DNA of 64,000 nt, taken from positions 4,712,001-4,776,000 of the forward strand of contig JALGAS010000001.1 in the NCBI GenBank assembly GCA_023078685.1. Reading direction: 5' to 3'. The position numbers were made by a program, and so were the translations under genes. Shown here piece after piece: positions 23,039-36,700 of the stretch. Source of the stretch: Neopestalotiopsis rosae. Lineage: Eukaryota; Ascomycota; Sordariomycetes; Amphisphaeriales; Sporocadaceae. Below the pieces are notes generated by a model. It was not told the origin of the DNA and did not search any database. It saw only the letters and a list, made by a program, of their open reading frames with translations. Positions within the stretch are counted from its first letter, which is position 1, and each line of letters starts with the position of its first letter.

Positions 23039-24499
23039 TGTGTCTGTTGTTTTATCGTATATCGTATATCGTTTTCGTATCGTGGTTTTCCCCAGCGCCC
23101 CAGAACTCCGGTATCCCTTTGCCCAACGACGAAAAAGGTTCGTCTCCCTTTCCTGTTCGTCAAAAAGAAAATGACTTTTCCCAATGATTTCTGTGGTTGC
23201 GACAATATTCGCTTCGTTGTTCGTCGTCGTGTGGATGGTTCGAGTTGGCTTGTTTCCGTCTCTTGCAGTCTCGAGGTGTCTTTCGCGCGAAGCTATGGAA
23301 ATTTCGTCGATAGCCCGTTCTGGTTCCAGCAAATTGGCGGCTCCTCCCTCCCAAAAAGAAACTGACAGGGGGGTGGACACATTCGGTCGGTCCAACCTTA
23401 CCAAAGCGGCTCCCCGATCCTCCGGGTTGCGTCTCGCTGCTCGCGGCTAAAAGTGGAGAAGGAAGACATCAACCTCAACATCGAGGAGCTTCAAAGGAAG
23501 AGAAATGGATTTCTTCCACCGGCATTTCATTGTTTTTTTCATGGTACGAAAAAGTAACAAGAGAGTTGAATGTCTAATGGCGGGCGCGGACAAGATTGCT
23601 CGGACAAATTCGACATCTAATAGTCAGATATAGCCACAGCTATTTCGAATAGTCTGCACTATACCGCTGTGAGGCCGCATCGAAGGCTGTAATTGCACCA
23701 CAATAAGATATCAAAAATGCAGACAAGTAATATATTTCTTGTCCTATTACTAGCTTATAGTACACACAAAGGCATGCTCATCCATCACACCGTGCAGGAG
23801 GGTAATTGAAAGCATCGCTGTTTTCGGTGCTTACAACTCTGGTATGCAGCATCCTTGTGTAAATTCCATCGCAACATTGCCTGCTCAGCCGTGAGGCCGC
23901 CTAAAATTATTCTTGTACCGCAACAACAGACTTCCCCCCCTTTGTCGTTTCAATACGAATACACTTCCTCTGCTCCTCTTCATATAAAAACATCCCATGC
24001 AATTTTTGGGTTGTAACCATTTGTAATGGCTACTGTAAACGGGTATCATAACAGCAAGGAAACTCAGAGCCTTGAAAAATCAAGGCGTGTAGGAAAAAGC
24101 AAATCCATGAATGTCCATTCATACACAGTGAAAGACCCGAACGGGCACCCACGCATCCTTGTTGTTGATGAGCAGTCGTGTCGGGAATTAAATCGAAGGA
24201 TCGTCGTGGATCAAACGAAAACGAATCGGGTATTGTTGTTGTGGAAAGAAAAACACTGTTCTGGCCAAAGTTCATAACTTCTCATCTACTTTGAGAAAGT
24301 TCACGAATCGACACCAGATACTGTATGCCTCGTCTATGCCGGGCGAGCAAAATGGAAACCGGAAAGATTAGAACGAAAAGTGCTTTGTGGGTGCTCAAAG
24401 CTTGTTGTAGTAGGAAAGCAGAGTCGGCTCAGTCGCCCATGACCTCAGGGGAAGTGGCGAGACTAAAATCGCAGAGGAGCGCGAGTCACTGATGGACTC
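23039..24499. other. Intergenic between mrp17 and the 727-aa gene
   Basis: The left end is the CT-rich promoter side of mrp17; the right end is probably the 3' UTR of the gene at 24500. An 83-codon plus-strand frame from 24026 has no support as a gene. Confidence 0.5.
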
Positions 24500-26748
24500 C
24501 TACTTGTCGGCGACAAACTCTTCACTCTTCATGTTGGTCCAAGTTTCGTCCAGATGAACACTACTACTGTTAGCTTCCTATCGAGGAAAATAAAGTATAA
24601 AGTCTTGGGAATAGTGGCAACTTACGCAGAAGTCTTTGCAAGACTAACACCCTGCTTGCGAGAGAAGGCAAGGAAACGCCTCTTGGTTCGCTCGCGCTTG
24701 AACTGAGCCAGGACATGGCTGCGCTCAGGGCCACGCAGCAGGACAGCGATTCTCGGGCTATCGCTTGCATACTGAATCTCAATAATGTTGTCGAGCTTCA
24801 AGTCAAAGTTGACACGGTCATCGTATTTGCCCCAAACCACTCCAGAACTGATATCATGCAGAATCTGGTGCTCGAATGCTCTGCTGTCTTTCTTGAAAGT
24901 CCAGTACTGGGTGACCTCGGGGTTCGTAAGGTGCTGAGGAGTCTTGATCTGGTGAATGCGCCAGTCAAGATGAGAAATTGTACCAGCCGAGAAGGAGTCA
25001 GTCGAACTCCAACCATCATGCTCCAAGTCGTCGACAACAGGTCCAGGGACAGGGGCAGGTTGCATCAACGGTGCCGCCATCTGCTGCTGTTGTACCATGG
25101 GTGGCGGGTGAGGCAGCATTGGCGGCAAGTCTTCAATCCGTGGCCGCTTCTGCAAACGCGGTGTCAAGGGGTCCAGGAACTCTGGTTGATGCTGCTGAGG
25201 ATGCTGAGGATATCCATCGAGGCTCTGCGTGTCATCCATATCGACTTGACCAATTGAGCGACGGCCCTTGCGTCGGCCGCCCATGCCCATCTGCTCCCGC
25301 TTAAGCTTGGCCTTGCCCTTCTCCGGGTTCTTCTCGCCCACCTTGTAGCCTGAGGGACGGCCGATGTTTCCAAAACCGTGCTTCTCGCGGAGAACCTTGA
25401 GCTTGATGTCGTGGTAAAGGTCGTGAGTGTACTTGGAGAGATTGAACTTGTCGCCTTGAGCAGTGGCCACCTCGTACATTCGCTGGCGGAGCCACTCCAG
25501 AGGGGTGATATCCAAATCGAACTTCTTCAACTCTTCATGGACATTGATCAATCGAAACATGGTGTCATAATTGATAAATGTCTTATAGAACTTGGACATC
25601 ATCTCCTTGCCAACGTATTGGTATGGATGGAACTCTGGACTCTGGCCTCTCAGGAAATCGATGATGGCTTGACCACGATTGACCTGTCGGTTGGCAAGGA
25701 ACACGGTGTGACGAACGGCGAGCTTGTCTTGTCGAAGCTTATCAAGCTTCTGCTGCCATGCATCGAGCTGAGGCTGAATGTGATCTTCGAGGGGAAGCCA
25801 GTCGGGATCCCAGTATTCGTGTTCTGGCGTAATACGCTGCAGAGGCACTCCAGCATACATGGGGGGTTCAGTGTAGACTGTGCCGTCATTCTTGAGTTCA
25901 ATGGTGTCGCGGTTGATTTCTCTGAGGTCTTGTGGGTTGGCTGGTTCCGGGGCTTGAGAATGAGCTCGGACGCCAGGAAGAGACCTTCGGCCCGAAGGCG
26001 ACCGGCCCTTAGCATCGATGGGAGAATCTTGAACCTGTGAGAATACCGTATAGGAGCCGGAGTCGGGTGTCAGATGTGACCTACCTCTGCTGACTTCAGA
26101 GTGAAAGCCCGGGAGGCTGTGGCGTTGCGGCGGCTGCTGTTGTAGTTGCTTCGGCTTGAGTGGTCTGCGTCCAGCGAGGCTAGCATCTGACTCATCCATC
26201 TCAATTCCGTTGCCATTAACTCTGTAAGGCAAGCTCTTGCCGTTGGCGCCATCCTCGACGTGTCGGTAGTTGCCTACTGGAATCTCGTCATCCTCACGTG
26301 GGTCCTTGCGGCCTTGGTTTCCATTGATACTGGTCCAGCCACCAGTTTGTGGTGCACCAACGCCGCCGTGGGAAGGAGAAGGGCGCCCGTGGCCGTTGGC
26401 TTCAGCACGCTCGCGTTCTCTGGCAGCGGCTATTTGGCGTTCCTCCTCTTGGTGTCGCGCACCCAAAGCATGATGTGCAGCATCCCATTCCACGCCCAAG
26501 GCTTCCTGCTCTTGCTCAAACGCTTTGATAGAGGCGAGAAGAGACTGCAGCTCCTTTTGTAGGTCGGCTCTGCGTTCGTACAGACGAACTAGGGGACCTC
26601 GAATGTGTTCATATCGGGACTCGAATGCTCTGTTCATTTGATCCGACTCTTGCTTTCGTCGTGCGGCATGATCGCGCAGGTATGCATCGCTCCAAGCCGG
26701 AGCTTGATCGTGTTCTGGTTTGACAGACATTTCCACGCGTCCAGGCAT
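24500..26748 (-). CDS. Conserved-looking, probably nuclear protein, about 727 aa
   Basis: Exons complement(join(24500..24560,24626..26748)). The main frame seems to end at 24622, but the GTAAGT donor at 24625 and a TAG acceptor after a GCTAAC branch add 20 residues in frame (AVHLDETWTNMKSEEFVADK). The start is uncertain: ATGs lie at 26748 and 26730, yet coding-like codons (GSREEVV) continue up to a TAG acceptor at 26775, so a further 5' exon is likely. Regions are an N-terminal coiled coil (residues about 25-115), a disordered Gln/Pro linker, a well-ordered block at about 310-460 (YQYVGKEMMSKFYKTFINYD, PLEWLRQRMYEVATAQGD, GFGNIGRPSGYKVG), a basic stretch (GGRRKGRR), and a folded C-terminal block ending in basic residues. 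I cannot name the family. Size, composition and a very long upstream region recall developmental regulators of the MedA/Ren1/Acr1 type; this is a hypothesis only. Confidence 0.75.
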
Positions 26749-26775
26749 GGACCAAACCACTTCCTCGCGACTACC

Positions 26776-29700
26776 TAGAAGAGGCTATGTGGTTAGCATG
26801 GGCGGAAATGATGATGAGTATAGTAGTAGCAGTAATATTTTGTGGCAATGACAAGTAATAGTGAAAATAGTGGTGGGCTGGCATAGATAGCATGGCATGG
26901 ATGGACGGCAGCATAGTTGAAAGGCTATAGTGTCGATGATGCAGTAGCTTCAGCAGAGGTAGGCAGTGTATAGGCAGTGCCCCACCTCACTAGAGGCCAG
27001 GCATGTGCGCACCGTGCAGGATAGGCGAGTAAGGCGAGACCAGCTTGGGTAGCTGATTTGGGGTCACCCACGAATAAACGGCAACCTGGGCATAGAAGGG
27101 GAAATATTGCCACGAACAGAGTATTCCAGACGCGCTGCGTGCCCTGTAAACACAGAACTGGCGAGTGGGAGAAACAAGCCAGAAGGAATAGAGGAAGGGA
27201 AGGAGAAGGTGAGAGGGCCGCGGAAAAAAAAAGTTTTGTCGCTAAGATGGGTGTCTCACAGAAATGAGAATAGGGACACGACAAATAGAATTGCGCCGGC
27301 CGGGTAATATTGGTTGGGTCTGAGAAATAGAGGGGAGGAAAGAAAAAAAATTATACTCGGAGCCCGTAAGAAGAGTGATTGACTGACTAGTTTGGGAGGG
27401 TGGCTCGGGAATGTGGTGTGGGACCAATGGGCCTTGCCTTGGGCTCGCTGAATAGCGTGGTGGTAATCGAAAATTCCGTTTGTGGCAAGAGCCAGACGGC
27501 GGTTGCGGGCTGGTTGGGGAGGGAGCAACCAGGCAGATAGTGGGTATGTTTGTAGTAAAGGCAAGGGGGGAAAAAGAAGAAGAGGACTGATGATGACTGC
27601 CGGGAGACGCGAGAGAGTGTGAGTAAGTGCGTGAGTGAATGAGTGCAAGAATGAAAGAATTGATCAGTAGTATTGATCAAAGGGAAGGAGCAGGGGGGGA
27701 GTGAGTGCGTAAAGGTTGTGCATGTCTGTCAGATTATACACGAGTCCGTTTGGTTAGACGAGCATCACAGCCGGCCCAGCCCCGTCCAGCCTGCTGCTGC
27801 TGCGCTGCTCATGCTTCTACTTGCCTGAATACTAAACAAGCTGCTTGGCCTCGGTATCACCCTTGCTCGGATGTGCAGAGCGTTGTCAGAAATGATCTGA
27901 AACGGGAAAATCACTGCTGATGTGATTCTGATGCATAGTGATGATGATGCCGTGCCCTCTGGCGGCGGCGTAGGATGGAAAGACAGACTGACTGACTGAC
28001 TGCAAGGCAGAAGGGGGAAGCGAGTGCGTGAGAGGGAGAAAAAAAAAATTATACGCAGATCGGAATTGGGTATACTCTGACGCGCGTGTGCTGCTGCTGC
28101 TGCTGCTACTGCTACTTGCTTGCCTTGCTGCAGGCTGCGGACTACGCGAAACAACTGCGGTACGTTGGGGTATTGGAAAATCGGGCAGGGCGGGAAGACC
28201 CGTATGCCGGAAAAAGATTGTGAACACAGACGAAGAGTATAACTTACGATTTAGAGTCTGAATGCCCTCAGGATGTGCTCATAACACGCACGCCCGTGAT
28301 GCTGGTGCGTTTTGTGTTTGATGCTTTCAAAGGGGCAGACAGGCAGGCAGGCAGACAGGCTGAGATGTATGTAGATAGGTAGGGTTGTAAGGTGAGGAAT
28401 TTCGAAAAGAAAGTCGCCCGTTTGTCGTCCGTCCAGAGTGGGAAAGCAGTCGCGAATACCCGACCTGGGCCCTGCCAACTGCTCCTGCTACTACCGCTAC
28501 TGCTACTATGCGGCCTGATCTGTCCGTCCAGTCCAGGTCTTAGCTTACTTGGGTGGGCGCGCGCTCGCGGAATGACGAGCGAGAATCGAAGGGGTGGTGT
28601 GTGGGTGGATTGATGGGTTGGGAGCAAGATTAAGATTGACGGGGAAATCGACGGGTGTGGCCAGGATGAAATAGTAGAAATCGACCATTTTTTTTTCCTG
28701 CTCGATAGCCGAGAGGGATGGGAAATTGATGAATTTTGGGCGATAATCAAATGTACGTACCGAGTATTGGAAAGAAGCTTAGATACCAGGAGACGCTGGT
28801 GCTAGGCAACTGGGGTGGGTCGATATAAAATCAGTCACCTAATAGTAGACATGAAGTGAGCACTATGCGCTAATCCAGTGAGTAATGGTTCGCGTCTAGG
28901 CTGGCGGCGCTGCGCTGCGCCTATTCCGCCGATGCCTTTGTTGACACAAGACCTCAATGGGCAATGCACAAGCCACGTGCTCACGGTCAGAACTCACTGT
29001 ACGTAGTAGCAGAGGCTCAAATAAAAATGATTCCCAGACGAGGATCAAAGCTCGTATGCGATGCGCAGCCAAACACAGTCCCAGTGGGAGGGAGTAAATG
29101 AAAAGAACAAAAGATGTCGGGAATTCAAGGGGTTCCAGAGTTTTTTTTTCTTCTGGAAAGAAAAAGACTCGTTAGATCGACCTATTGCGCCAGAGCGCAT
29201 GTTATACTCGGCAACGCTTGTCGTACTATACTGGTGCTTTGATGCAACGTGATCAATAAGGGAAGGCTTTGATGGGCAAAAATGGAAGAAAAGAACGGGG
29301 CCAGGGGGGGCGTGGATGCCAGCTGGCGGAAACGGTTGAGCTACACTTACCCACGATCAAACGCGCTGGGTGGGGGGGAAATAGAAGAGAGGGAAGGGTG
29401 TTTGCGCAAAAATAAGACGTCCGGGAAATGGGGGGCAACGGATTGGAAGAATAAAAAAGAATAAGCCTGCGGGCTGAGATGTATCAGATTCTACTAAGCC
29501 GCAGTCGTCGGCTACTGTTGCGACCGATATGCAACAGACAAATACTGTACGTACATACCTAGGTTTTTAGTATACTATCACGGTCGGCGGTATAGGATAC
29601 CCAAGGTGACTAGATGCAGGGCGTGTCTGTGTGTGATACTGTAGTCAGTCGGTGAGCCTCGACGTGGCCATTTCATCCGTTAGGACGGTGCGGTGTGAAG

Positions 29701-32700
29701 AAGAAGCTGATAGGTAGCTGGGGTTGATGGTCGGGCTTTTTTTGCCCTTGAACAACAACAGTCGTCGATGCATAGAAGATTTGAGTTACATACGCAGTCG
29801 AGTGTCTACGGTAGATACCTGACCTGGTACTAGGTTAGAACCGTACGGAAGATTAGATGAAATAGTGCGAGCATGCATGGGGTGACTATCAACAGTGCAG
29901 CATGGTAAGAATGGAGACTGTGGGTTTGGTCATGTATCGAACTTGTGTCCAGGGGGGTGCCTGGAAAGGCCGCTGACGCCAACGACACAAATACATGCCT
30001 TTTACTTCCCGCCTGCTTATATTACCATTGCAAGGCAGAGCCAGTGCCAGGTAGGTCGGGCGGGTATAGTACCTGGATGACTGAGATCTCGACCCAAGTC
30101 AGACATGTATTGTGTGGTATTCACCTGTCGCTAGCTTATTAGCCGGGCAGTCCTTGGATTGGAGTATTGGATTGATTCGTGCGATGAGAAAACGACTAGG
30201 CCACGGAACTTGGGGCGGGCCAAGAGATAGTAGTACATAATAGTCGTTCAGAAAAAAAGCATGACTGGCAATAACAAGCCAAGCACGCGCACACACGTAA
30301 TAGTAGATAGTCAGAAAGGAGTATAGCGAGCATTTCCATACCTGCTTGTTATGCCACTAGCGACCGGGCTAGACAATGATTGGAGTGGGCAACCTTGCGA
30401 GGGAGACCAAAAGGCAGCCAAACCAACAAGAGATCATGGGAGGCGGCGATCGAAAACGATCTTTTTTTGCGAGCGCGCGAATTCCTAGGTCAAGTCAGTC
30501 TCTATATACTACAGTACACTTCCCGATTGAGCCCGGGACTAGGTTAGTTCATTGGAATCTTGTGGCCTATACCAGCCCGATTTTGCAACGACTGTGGTCC
30601 GAGTACATGCATAAATTATTAATGTCGGGCCGGTCAACACACTCGTCACATGGAAGAGTTCTGGAATATACAAGGTGTGTGGTGTAGGTATTTCGTGCAC
30701 GAATGCAGATTCACGCGCAGTAGACAAAAGTATAAAATGTGTGAATTATGGCAATCAGCTGAATTCCGAACATCTTGGGGAGGCCAAATCCGGATGTTTG
30801 TGAGGATGCACGTACATATCATCAGCTGGAAGGGAAGCAATAGAGCGAACATCGATGGAAAAAGAACAAACGGGACTACCGTGTATGCGATGGAGTCGGT
30901 CGGATAGATTCCTGGGATTGTCAAGGAATGGAATGCGTAAAATACCGTTCATCTAGACTCACACCCCTGTCTAATTTGTGGTTTTGTGGACTTGCAGATC
31001 GTGCCACCTTAATGTTCAAGCAACAAAAAAACGCCCGACCAACAAGAGAGAAAAACGGATGTCGCTACCTTTTAGGTACTGAGTAACTTTTTGCTGCAGG
31101 CATGGGGAACAATATACCAACTTGTCAAGAGTATGGTTGGCCAATTAGTAGTGACTATCTCCAGTCCCGGTTCGTCCGGCAAGAAAGAATAGTTGTATTC
31201 TGCGAGAAGGTGAGCTCAACAGAAAGTTAGAAAACCTACGTTTTGACGTCTTGCATTACCTAGTACGCCGTTCGATCATAGAAGCTATTAAGAAACCTTG
31301 GTGGCTTTGACTGTAGGGGAAGGTTCAATAAAAAAAAAGTGTGCTGAACTCTAGGGAGCTTAGCCCCTTTATTTGCCTGGGTATACTGAAGGTGATGTCA
31401 GTCGATTCCTCAGTAATAACGGCGGGTGTCTAGCACGAAATGCATTTAGCTTTAAAGGGTCGGAGCCTGGCAATCAGATCAGGGGGTAGGCGGGCGTAGT
31501 ATGTACTATGTAATGTGCTCATTTGCAGCGTGGTACGAGCCTTGCGCCGGAAAACGTACTTGGAGCAAATTGGACTATTGAACGTGGATCTGACCATGGG
31601 GGAGTAATGCCAAGGGCTGGGTGTGATTCCATCAACCCAGCAGTCATCGGCCGTCCGCGGAATTGTGTCATCGTCATCACTGGCATCATCATTACCGGTA
31701 CGGTCGAGTATAGCATCTATATCCATCAATCTGACATCCTTGTGCATGCTCACAAATACTTTTGGAGCATTATTCTACACAGTATACGATCAGACTAGGC
31801 GGCTGACTGCTAAGAGGGTAGGTATACCGTGTACGTGTGTATACGGACCAGGGGCGCGAGGGATGAATTCGTATAGCAATTTGCACAATCCTGTCAATTG
31901 GCTGTCATCGTTTGTACCATCCCCACTCACCTAGATAGGTAAGTGGCCGCATATCGAGCTAGGTGCCGCCACTGCCAGCTTGGTGGGCAGGTCTATTCCT
32001 GTCTTCTTTTTTTTATTCTCTTGTAAGAAATATAGTATACGTGTATGCGTACAGCAGCCACTGAATCCATCTATCTCGGACATTTGGGCAATTGTAGCAG
32101 CGAGTGCATGGAGACAAGGCAGACGGAACAGACAAGAGTCACTACGCCAAAAAGCCAAAGCCTGGAAATCAATTATTATCTGAGCTTAGCCAGGGGTCTC
32201 CCGCGAGGCATTCATCTCCGTAGCCAGCGTTGGCGCCCCTTCTCGAAAGACCTGGTTGATTGAGCTTGCAAGCATATGCTGGCACTTATCGGCAATGCAG
32301 CATTCACGGCAATACCTCGTTATGGTCACGGGGTTGAACCTCGTCCAAGGAAGGGAGGGAGGGATGAGGGAGGGAACCGTGCTATTCATAAGTTCAAGGT
32401 ATTCACGAAACCGAAAAGAGGGTCCTGCTCTCGAGTACGAGTAGGCGTGATACCAAGTAAGACTGGCCCCCGAGAGGCATGACACTACGTATACAAAGCG
32501 CAGTATAGCATTTTGAAACGCCGACGAGTAGCAGAGCAGCTTCTCGGAAGTGACCAACTTTTTCATGCGGACCGGGCGACCATTATTTCCTGTAGGTACT
32601 CTTCCAGAGTCTATGACCCTAGTGCGACAGGGTCGTATTTTGCGACGATCTGGCTGACGTCGTGTATAACTGTGGCATAATCCACCGCTGTCCCTGCAAA

Positions 32701-35700
32701 TGGTGGACAGGGGTCATTGGTGACACATGGCGCTTTATGCCGGGCAATGATTTGACTCGTGGCACCGGCTTTTTGTTATTCTTCTTTTTTTCTCTTTGGG
32801 CCGTGGCGCAGCGGTCGACCAGCTCTGGTACTCTGGTAGACAAAGCCTTATTGACAAAAGCAGATATACCAACAGGCTATTTAATGCACAAGATTACATA
32901 TTCTGCAATACTGTGAATTCGCATCCCGCCCATTTGAAGATCAAAATCAGGCAAATTTTCTCAGCCTGAGATAAGTCTCACTTTAAACCTTGTGAGCATC
33001 AGATCATACAGTGCCTTATCATTTACACGGATGGAAGGGTGTATGCGACACACGACATCCATTGCGATCCTGACTGGGAGAGAGCGTACTTGAGCTGGAT
33101 TTGATGAGACATGGTGATTTTATTATAAGGCCATGAGCGCATCCGTTTGCGCAGCACGCTTTTGCCAATTGCCAGCTTTGCAGATGAAGCCTCGGGCTGG
33201 GCGTGTCCCGCTCTCTCCACTGTTGTTGGTGGTAGCAATTGATAGGTATAAGATTCCTGATGCTTTTTGGCGCCAGGAGGCATGCATCTTTGACATTGTA
33301 CCTACTTTTGCCCGCTGCATGTACATACTGTAGTAGCAGGCAGCCCATGTCTGACTGTATGATACTACGGTAGATAGCCGGTACCCCCAAAACTGCTTGG
33401 TCATTCGGCGTTCGCCGGCCTGTCCTCGTCGAAAAAGGTGCAAAATTCTAGCAGACCCATGTTTGTGGTTACATCCCACACATCCTTCTTCCGCCTCTGT
33501 AGTATAATACCCAAGAACGGCGGAAAAGGATTCCATTCATATCGCTTTTTTCTCTCATTCCCTCCCTGCCCGAAAATACCTCGTAGTTAGTGTTCGACAG
33601 CGAACACTGTTTGAGGGGCAATGATGGTTGCTTTGTCAAAATGCCCGTGGCTCACCTAGGCAATCAGGCACCCTCCCTCTGCTTGGTCAAGACCTTGCAT
33701 ACGACTGACAATAATATACTCTTGGGTGGCCCCCAAAAACATGGGTGCGGAACCAAATACTTCTTTTTTTCCACCCCCTACCTGAGCATGTGATTTGATA
33801 GGGGGGCGCAATTATTGCCGCAAGTAAGCTAGGTTAGATACATTAGCGACAAGTATAGAACCGGCTAGGCCAGCTGATGGATTCGATATACTACAGTAGG
33901 TAGGTATGGAGCAAAAAAGAAGAAGACGTGCTTGGCTTGGATATATATTCACTCATAAAAATAGATCGAGCGTGACTCTTGACAAGGCCGAAGCTTTCGC
34001 AACATGTCTACTTCCATGACATTGAGGAGAAAGGCTAAAAATGAAATAGGTTCTGGGACTTTATACGTCTACACAGTGCATTTTCTTGCTCCAGCCTTGG
34101 CGTGCCAGGCCTTAGATGCACCACATATTAGGGGCATACGACACATATGCAGCATATCTATTTCAGATTTTCCTTATCAATCAATATCGTCAGCAAATGC
34201 AAGAAAGAGCAAAAGAAGATGAGAAAAATGTCTACATTATCCGCCGAGCATCGGATCAATCATGACCAAAGAGAAGTCACCCATGCGTGGTAAGCGTCGG
34301 GGGAACGCAAACATAACGCAAATTGCCCCGCGACACATATTCCCTGATTTTCCAGGAGAGCCTGATAACATGCAAACAGGGCCTAGGAAGTCACGGCAAA
34401 CTTTGAAAGGCAAAGAAAAGAAGATAATCGCGCATGAAAATAAAATACAGTTCGAAACAGCCGCGGGCAAACACACGTAGAAAAAAAATAATAACTCGTT
34501 CCTCCCGTCCTGTCTGTCCTTATTGCGCACTTTTGGCACACTATGCAACATTGACTGCTTTGGCCTTTGTCGGTCGGATCGGCAGACGAAATACTTTTTG
34601 CCGCACCCGCACTATCAAAGAAAATATTTGCCTTTTTTTTCCCTCCCCATTACTTCTTTCTTTCTTTCTTCTCCCTTGGTCGCTCATTCTTGCCGAGCCA
34701 AATAAGAAAAGGGAGGGAGGAGTATACGTATCCCACCTGCGGCGCAGAATAGTGACTGGCCCGCCAAGGGATTTTTTTCTTCAAAAATCTGATCTGATTA
34801 GCCGACTACGCGAGTAACACATATTATTGGCATCATTCTCTATACACTACCTGATCCGTTTTCAACCGAGTCCATTTCCATTGTTTGACGCACGGCGTTT
34901 GCGGTCGGTCATGCAGGGAGACTCAAACAAAGAAGAACCAAAAATGCCAGTCATGCCATTGAATGAAAAAGAGACCATTTGGTTGCAAGGTGTGTTGTAT
35001 ACGTGCTGCTATATTCGTGAACGCGCTGTGTTTCATCGTGGTGTCGCAAGCGAGGATGACGGTGGTACAAAGGTGTGGGCCAGAAGGCATGCAAATACCT
35101 AATCTAATTGCCCGCAGGAAAAGGAACAAGTAGAAAGGAAAGTCTCTATCGGATCTCCCTCGGATGATCTCGATTTGAAAGGGGCAAAGATAAAAAGTCA
35201 AAAATGTAGGTAGACAGTATTTGGCATAAACAAAGACGCCAATAAAGGTAACCTAGTGCGTTATACCCGACAAGACCGGCGATGGAATATTATTTGTGGC
35301 ATATAATAATGAAAAGGATCAGCCAAAAGTCAGCTTTATCGACTGATCAGCAGCCATAAGCAGCTTTGGCCCTGCCTGCTCAGGATCTGACATCCAAACG
35401 ATGATATGACCAATGATTTGATGGCATGGAATGTTGTCCTACACCGCATTCATGACAGGTTGAGTTGGATGTATCTTGGAACCGCATGAAGTTTGCCACG
35501 GAGCCAACATACTCGCCTGGAATTAGCAAATGTTGCTTTCTGTCATGTCATATCATTCCGGTGCTCATGGACAGAATGTAGACAGCGATGTGCTTTGACA
35601 AGCAAGTCCGGGGAGTGACAAAAACAGCTAGGCAAAACTGAGCGGCCAAGAAGGACAGGATGCGCCATGTCTATGCATCGCCTCGACTTTTGATCATCGT

Positions 35701-36700
35701 ATGCTCCTCCCGGTCGTCAGTGTTAGTCTGTAGAGTACTTGGGCCGCCGGACGACCAAGGTCCTCCCACGCTCGGCCGAAATGTGACGGATTTGAGATGC
35801 CTCCCAAAGGGTTTCCGTCTTGTTGCTTGACTTGCATAGATGCTACTCTGATGAAATAGGCTTCATCATTAGTTCGTTGGCACCTTAAAGCCTCAGCATG
35901 ACTCCGCAACACACCGAAAGAATGCGCCGATACTAGCCTCTTTAACGATTTCTCTCCACCCCCGAGTCCGGTCTGCTATGGAAGAGGGAGTAGGGGCAAA
36001 TCCATTCGCTATTTGCGGCATGTTTTCTCAAACAGGAGAAGCTTGGAAAGTAGGCTTTACCATCATAAACAAGTTCCAGTCCTTCCAAAACGCTCCGGAC
36101 AGCGTCCCGAGCCTGACTTTGGATTCGGACAAACCAGGCTACCCTCCTGATGGTTCATACCTCAGCAGACCAACACCCGCCGCAGAAGGATGGGAGCTTA
36201 TTACGAAATAATGTTCGTTCGTGAGATCTATGGTGAGTGACCTGGATCCACTGCTTTAGCATTGTTTTGATGTTCAAAATAGGCCTTCCCTCGGACAATT
36301 ATCAAACATTTCTGACGGCATGATGCCGAAACAAAGGTGCCTACCAGATATTTAACCAAGTGTAGCAGGAAATCTTCCCATAACGACAGTGTGACGTATT
36401 TGTTGGCTCTGCTTCATCCTTAGTAATAGTGACTAAACTCGATCGCAGCAGTTTGGAATTGCTTGTCCTCTCCAATGATGGGTTCCACGCGCGCATCGGC
36501 ACAGGCGAGGCGCCACATCATTCGACAGGTGTATAGCGGGGGTATGAATGTTGGATTGCTGAAATCTGGAATTCTATACACAACTGCCACCTGTTCTCAG
36601 CACCGGAATCCTCATTCTTATTCTACAGCTGATGCCTTTTGGCGATTGCTTCTCTATGCACCCTTCCCAATGTATACATGTCGACCAGTTTTTGTACAAT
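26776..36700. other. 10 kb gene desert, probable leader or regulatory region
   Basis: No frame on either strand has sustained codon bias or a known motif. The plus strand is purine-rich in blocks (about 27.15-27.35, 27.54-27.70, 29.08-29.17 and 29.28-29.46 kb), so the sense strand of the 24.5-26.7 kb gene is pyrimidine-rich, as in long fungal 5' leaders. Strong minus-strand splice donors occur at 28247 (GTAAGT), 28760 (GTACGT) and 29350 (GTAAGT). Several microsatellites lie at 27.9-28.4 kb. From about 31 to 36 kb I see ordinary non-coding sequence with no repeats or transposon ends. Confidence 0.55.
27985..28360. repeat. Cluster of microsatellites
   Basis: Three simple repeats occur within 380 bp: (ACTG)n at 27985-28002, (CTG)n at 28091-28107, and (CAGG)n with CAGA variants at 28335-28360. 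All lie in the CT/GA-rich part of the gene desert. Confidence 0.8.

Noticed and set aside
24026..24277. 83-codon plus-strand frame
   Set aside because: It has no motif, lies in probable 3' UTR on the antisense strand of the neighbouring gene, and the complementary strand is equally open.
26037..26086. Apparent 50-nt intron (GTAGGT...CTCACAG) inside the 727-aa gene
   Set aside because: Removing it shifts the frame to an early stop, while the unspliced frame remains open and plausible.
32805..32850. tRNA-like string (GTGGCGCAGCGGTCGACC)
   Set aside because: No matching acceptor stem, anticodon arm or T-loop GGTTCGA could be found.
33123..33536. 137-codon minus-strand frame in the gene desert
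   Set aside because: Residue composition is random (many Cys, Trp and Met), there is no codon bias, and the plus strand is partly open too.
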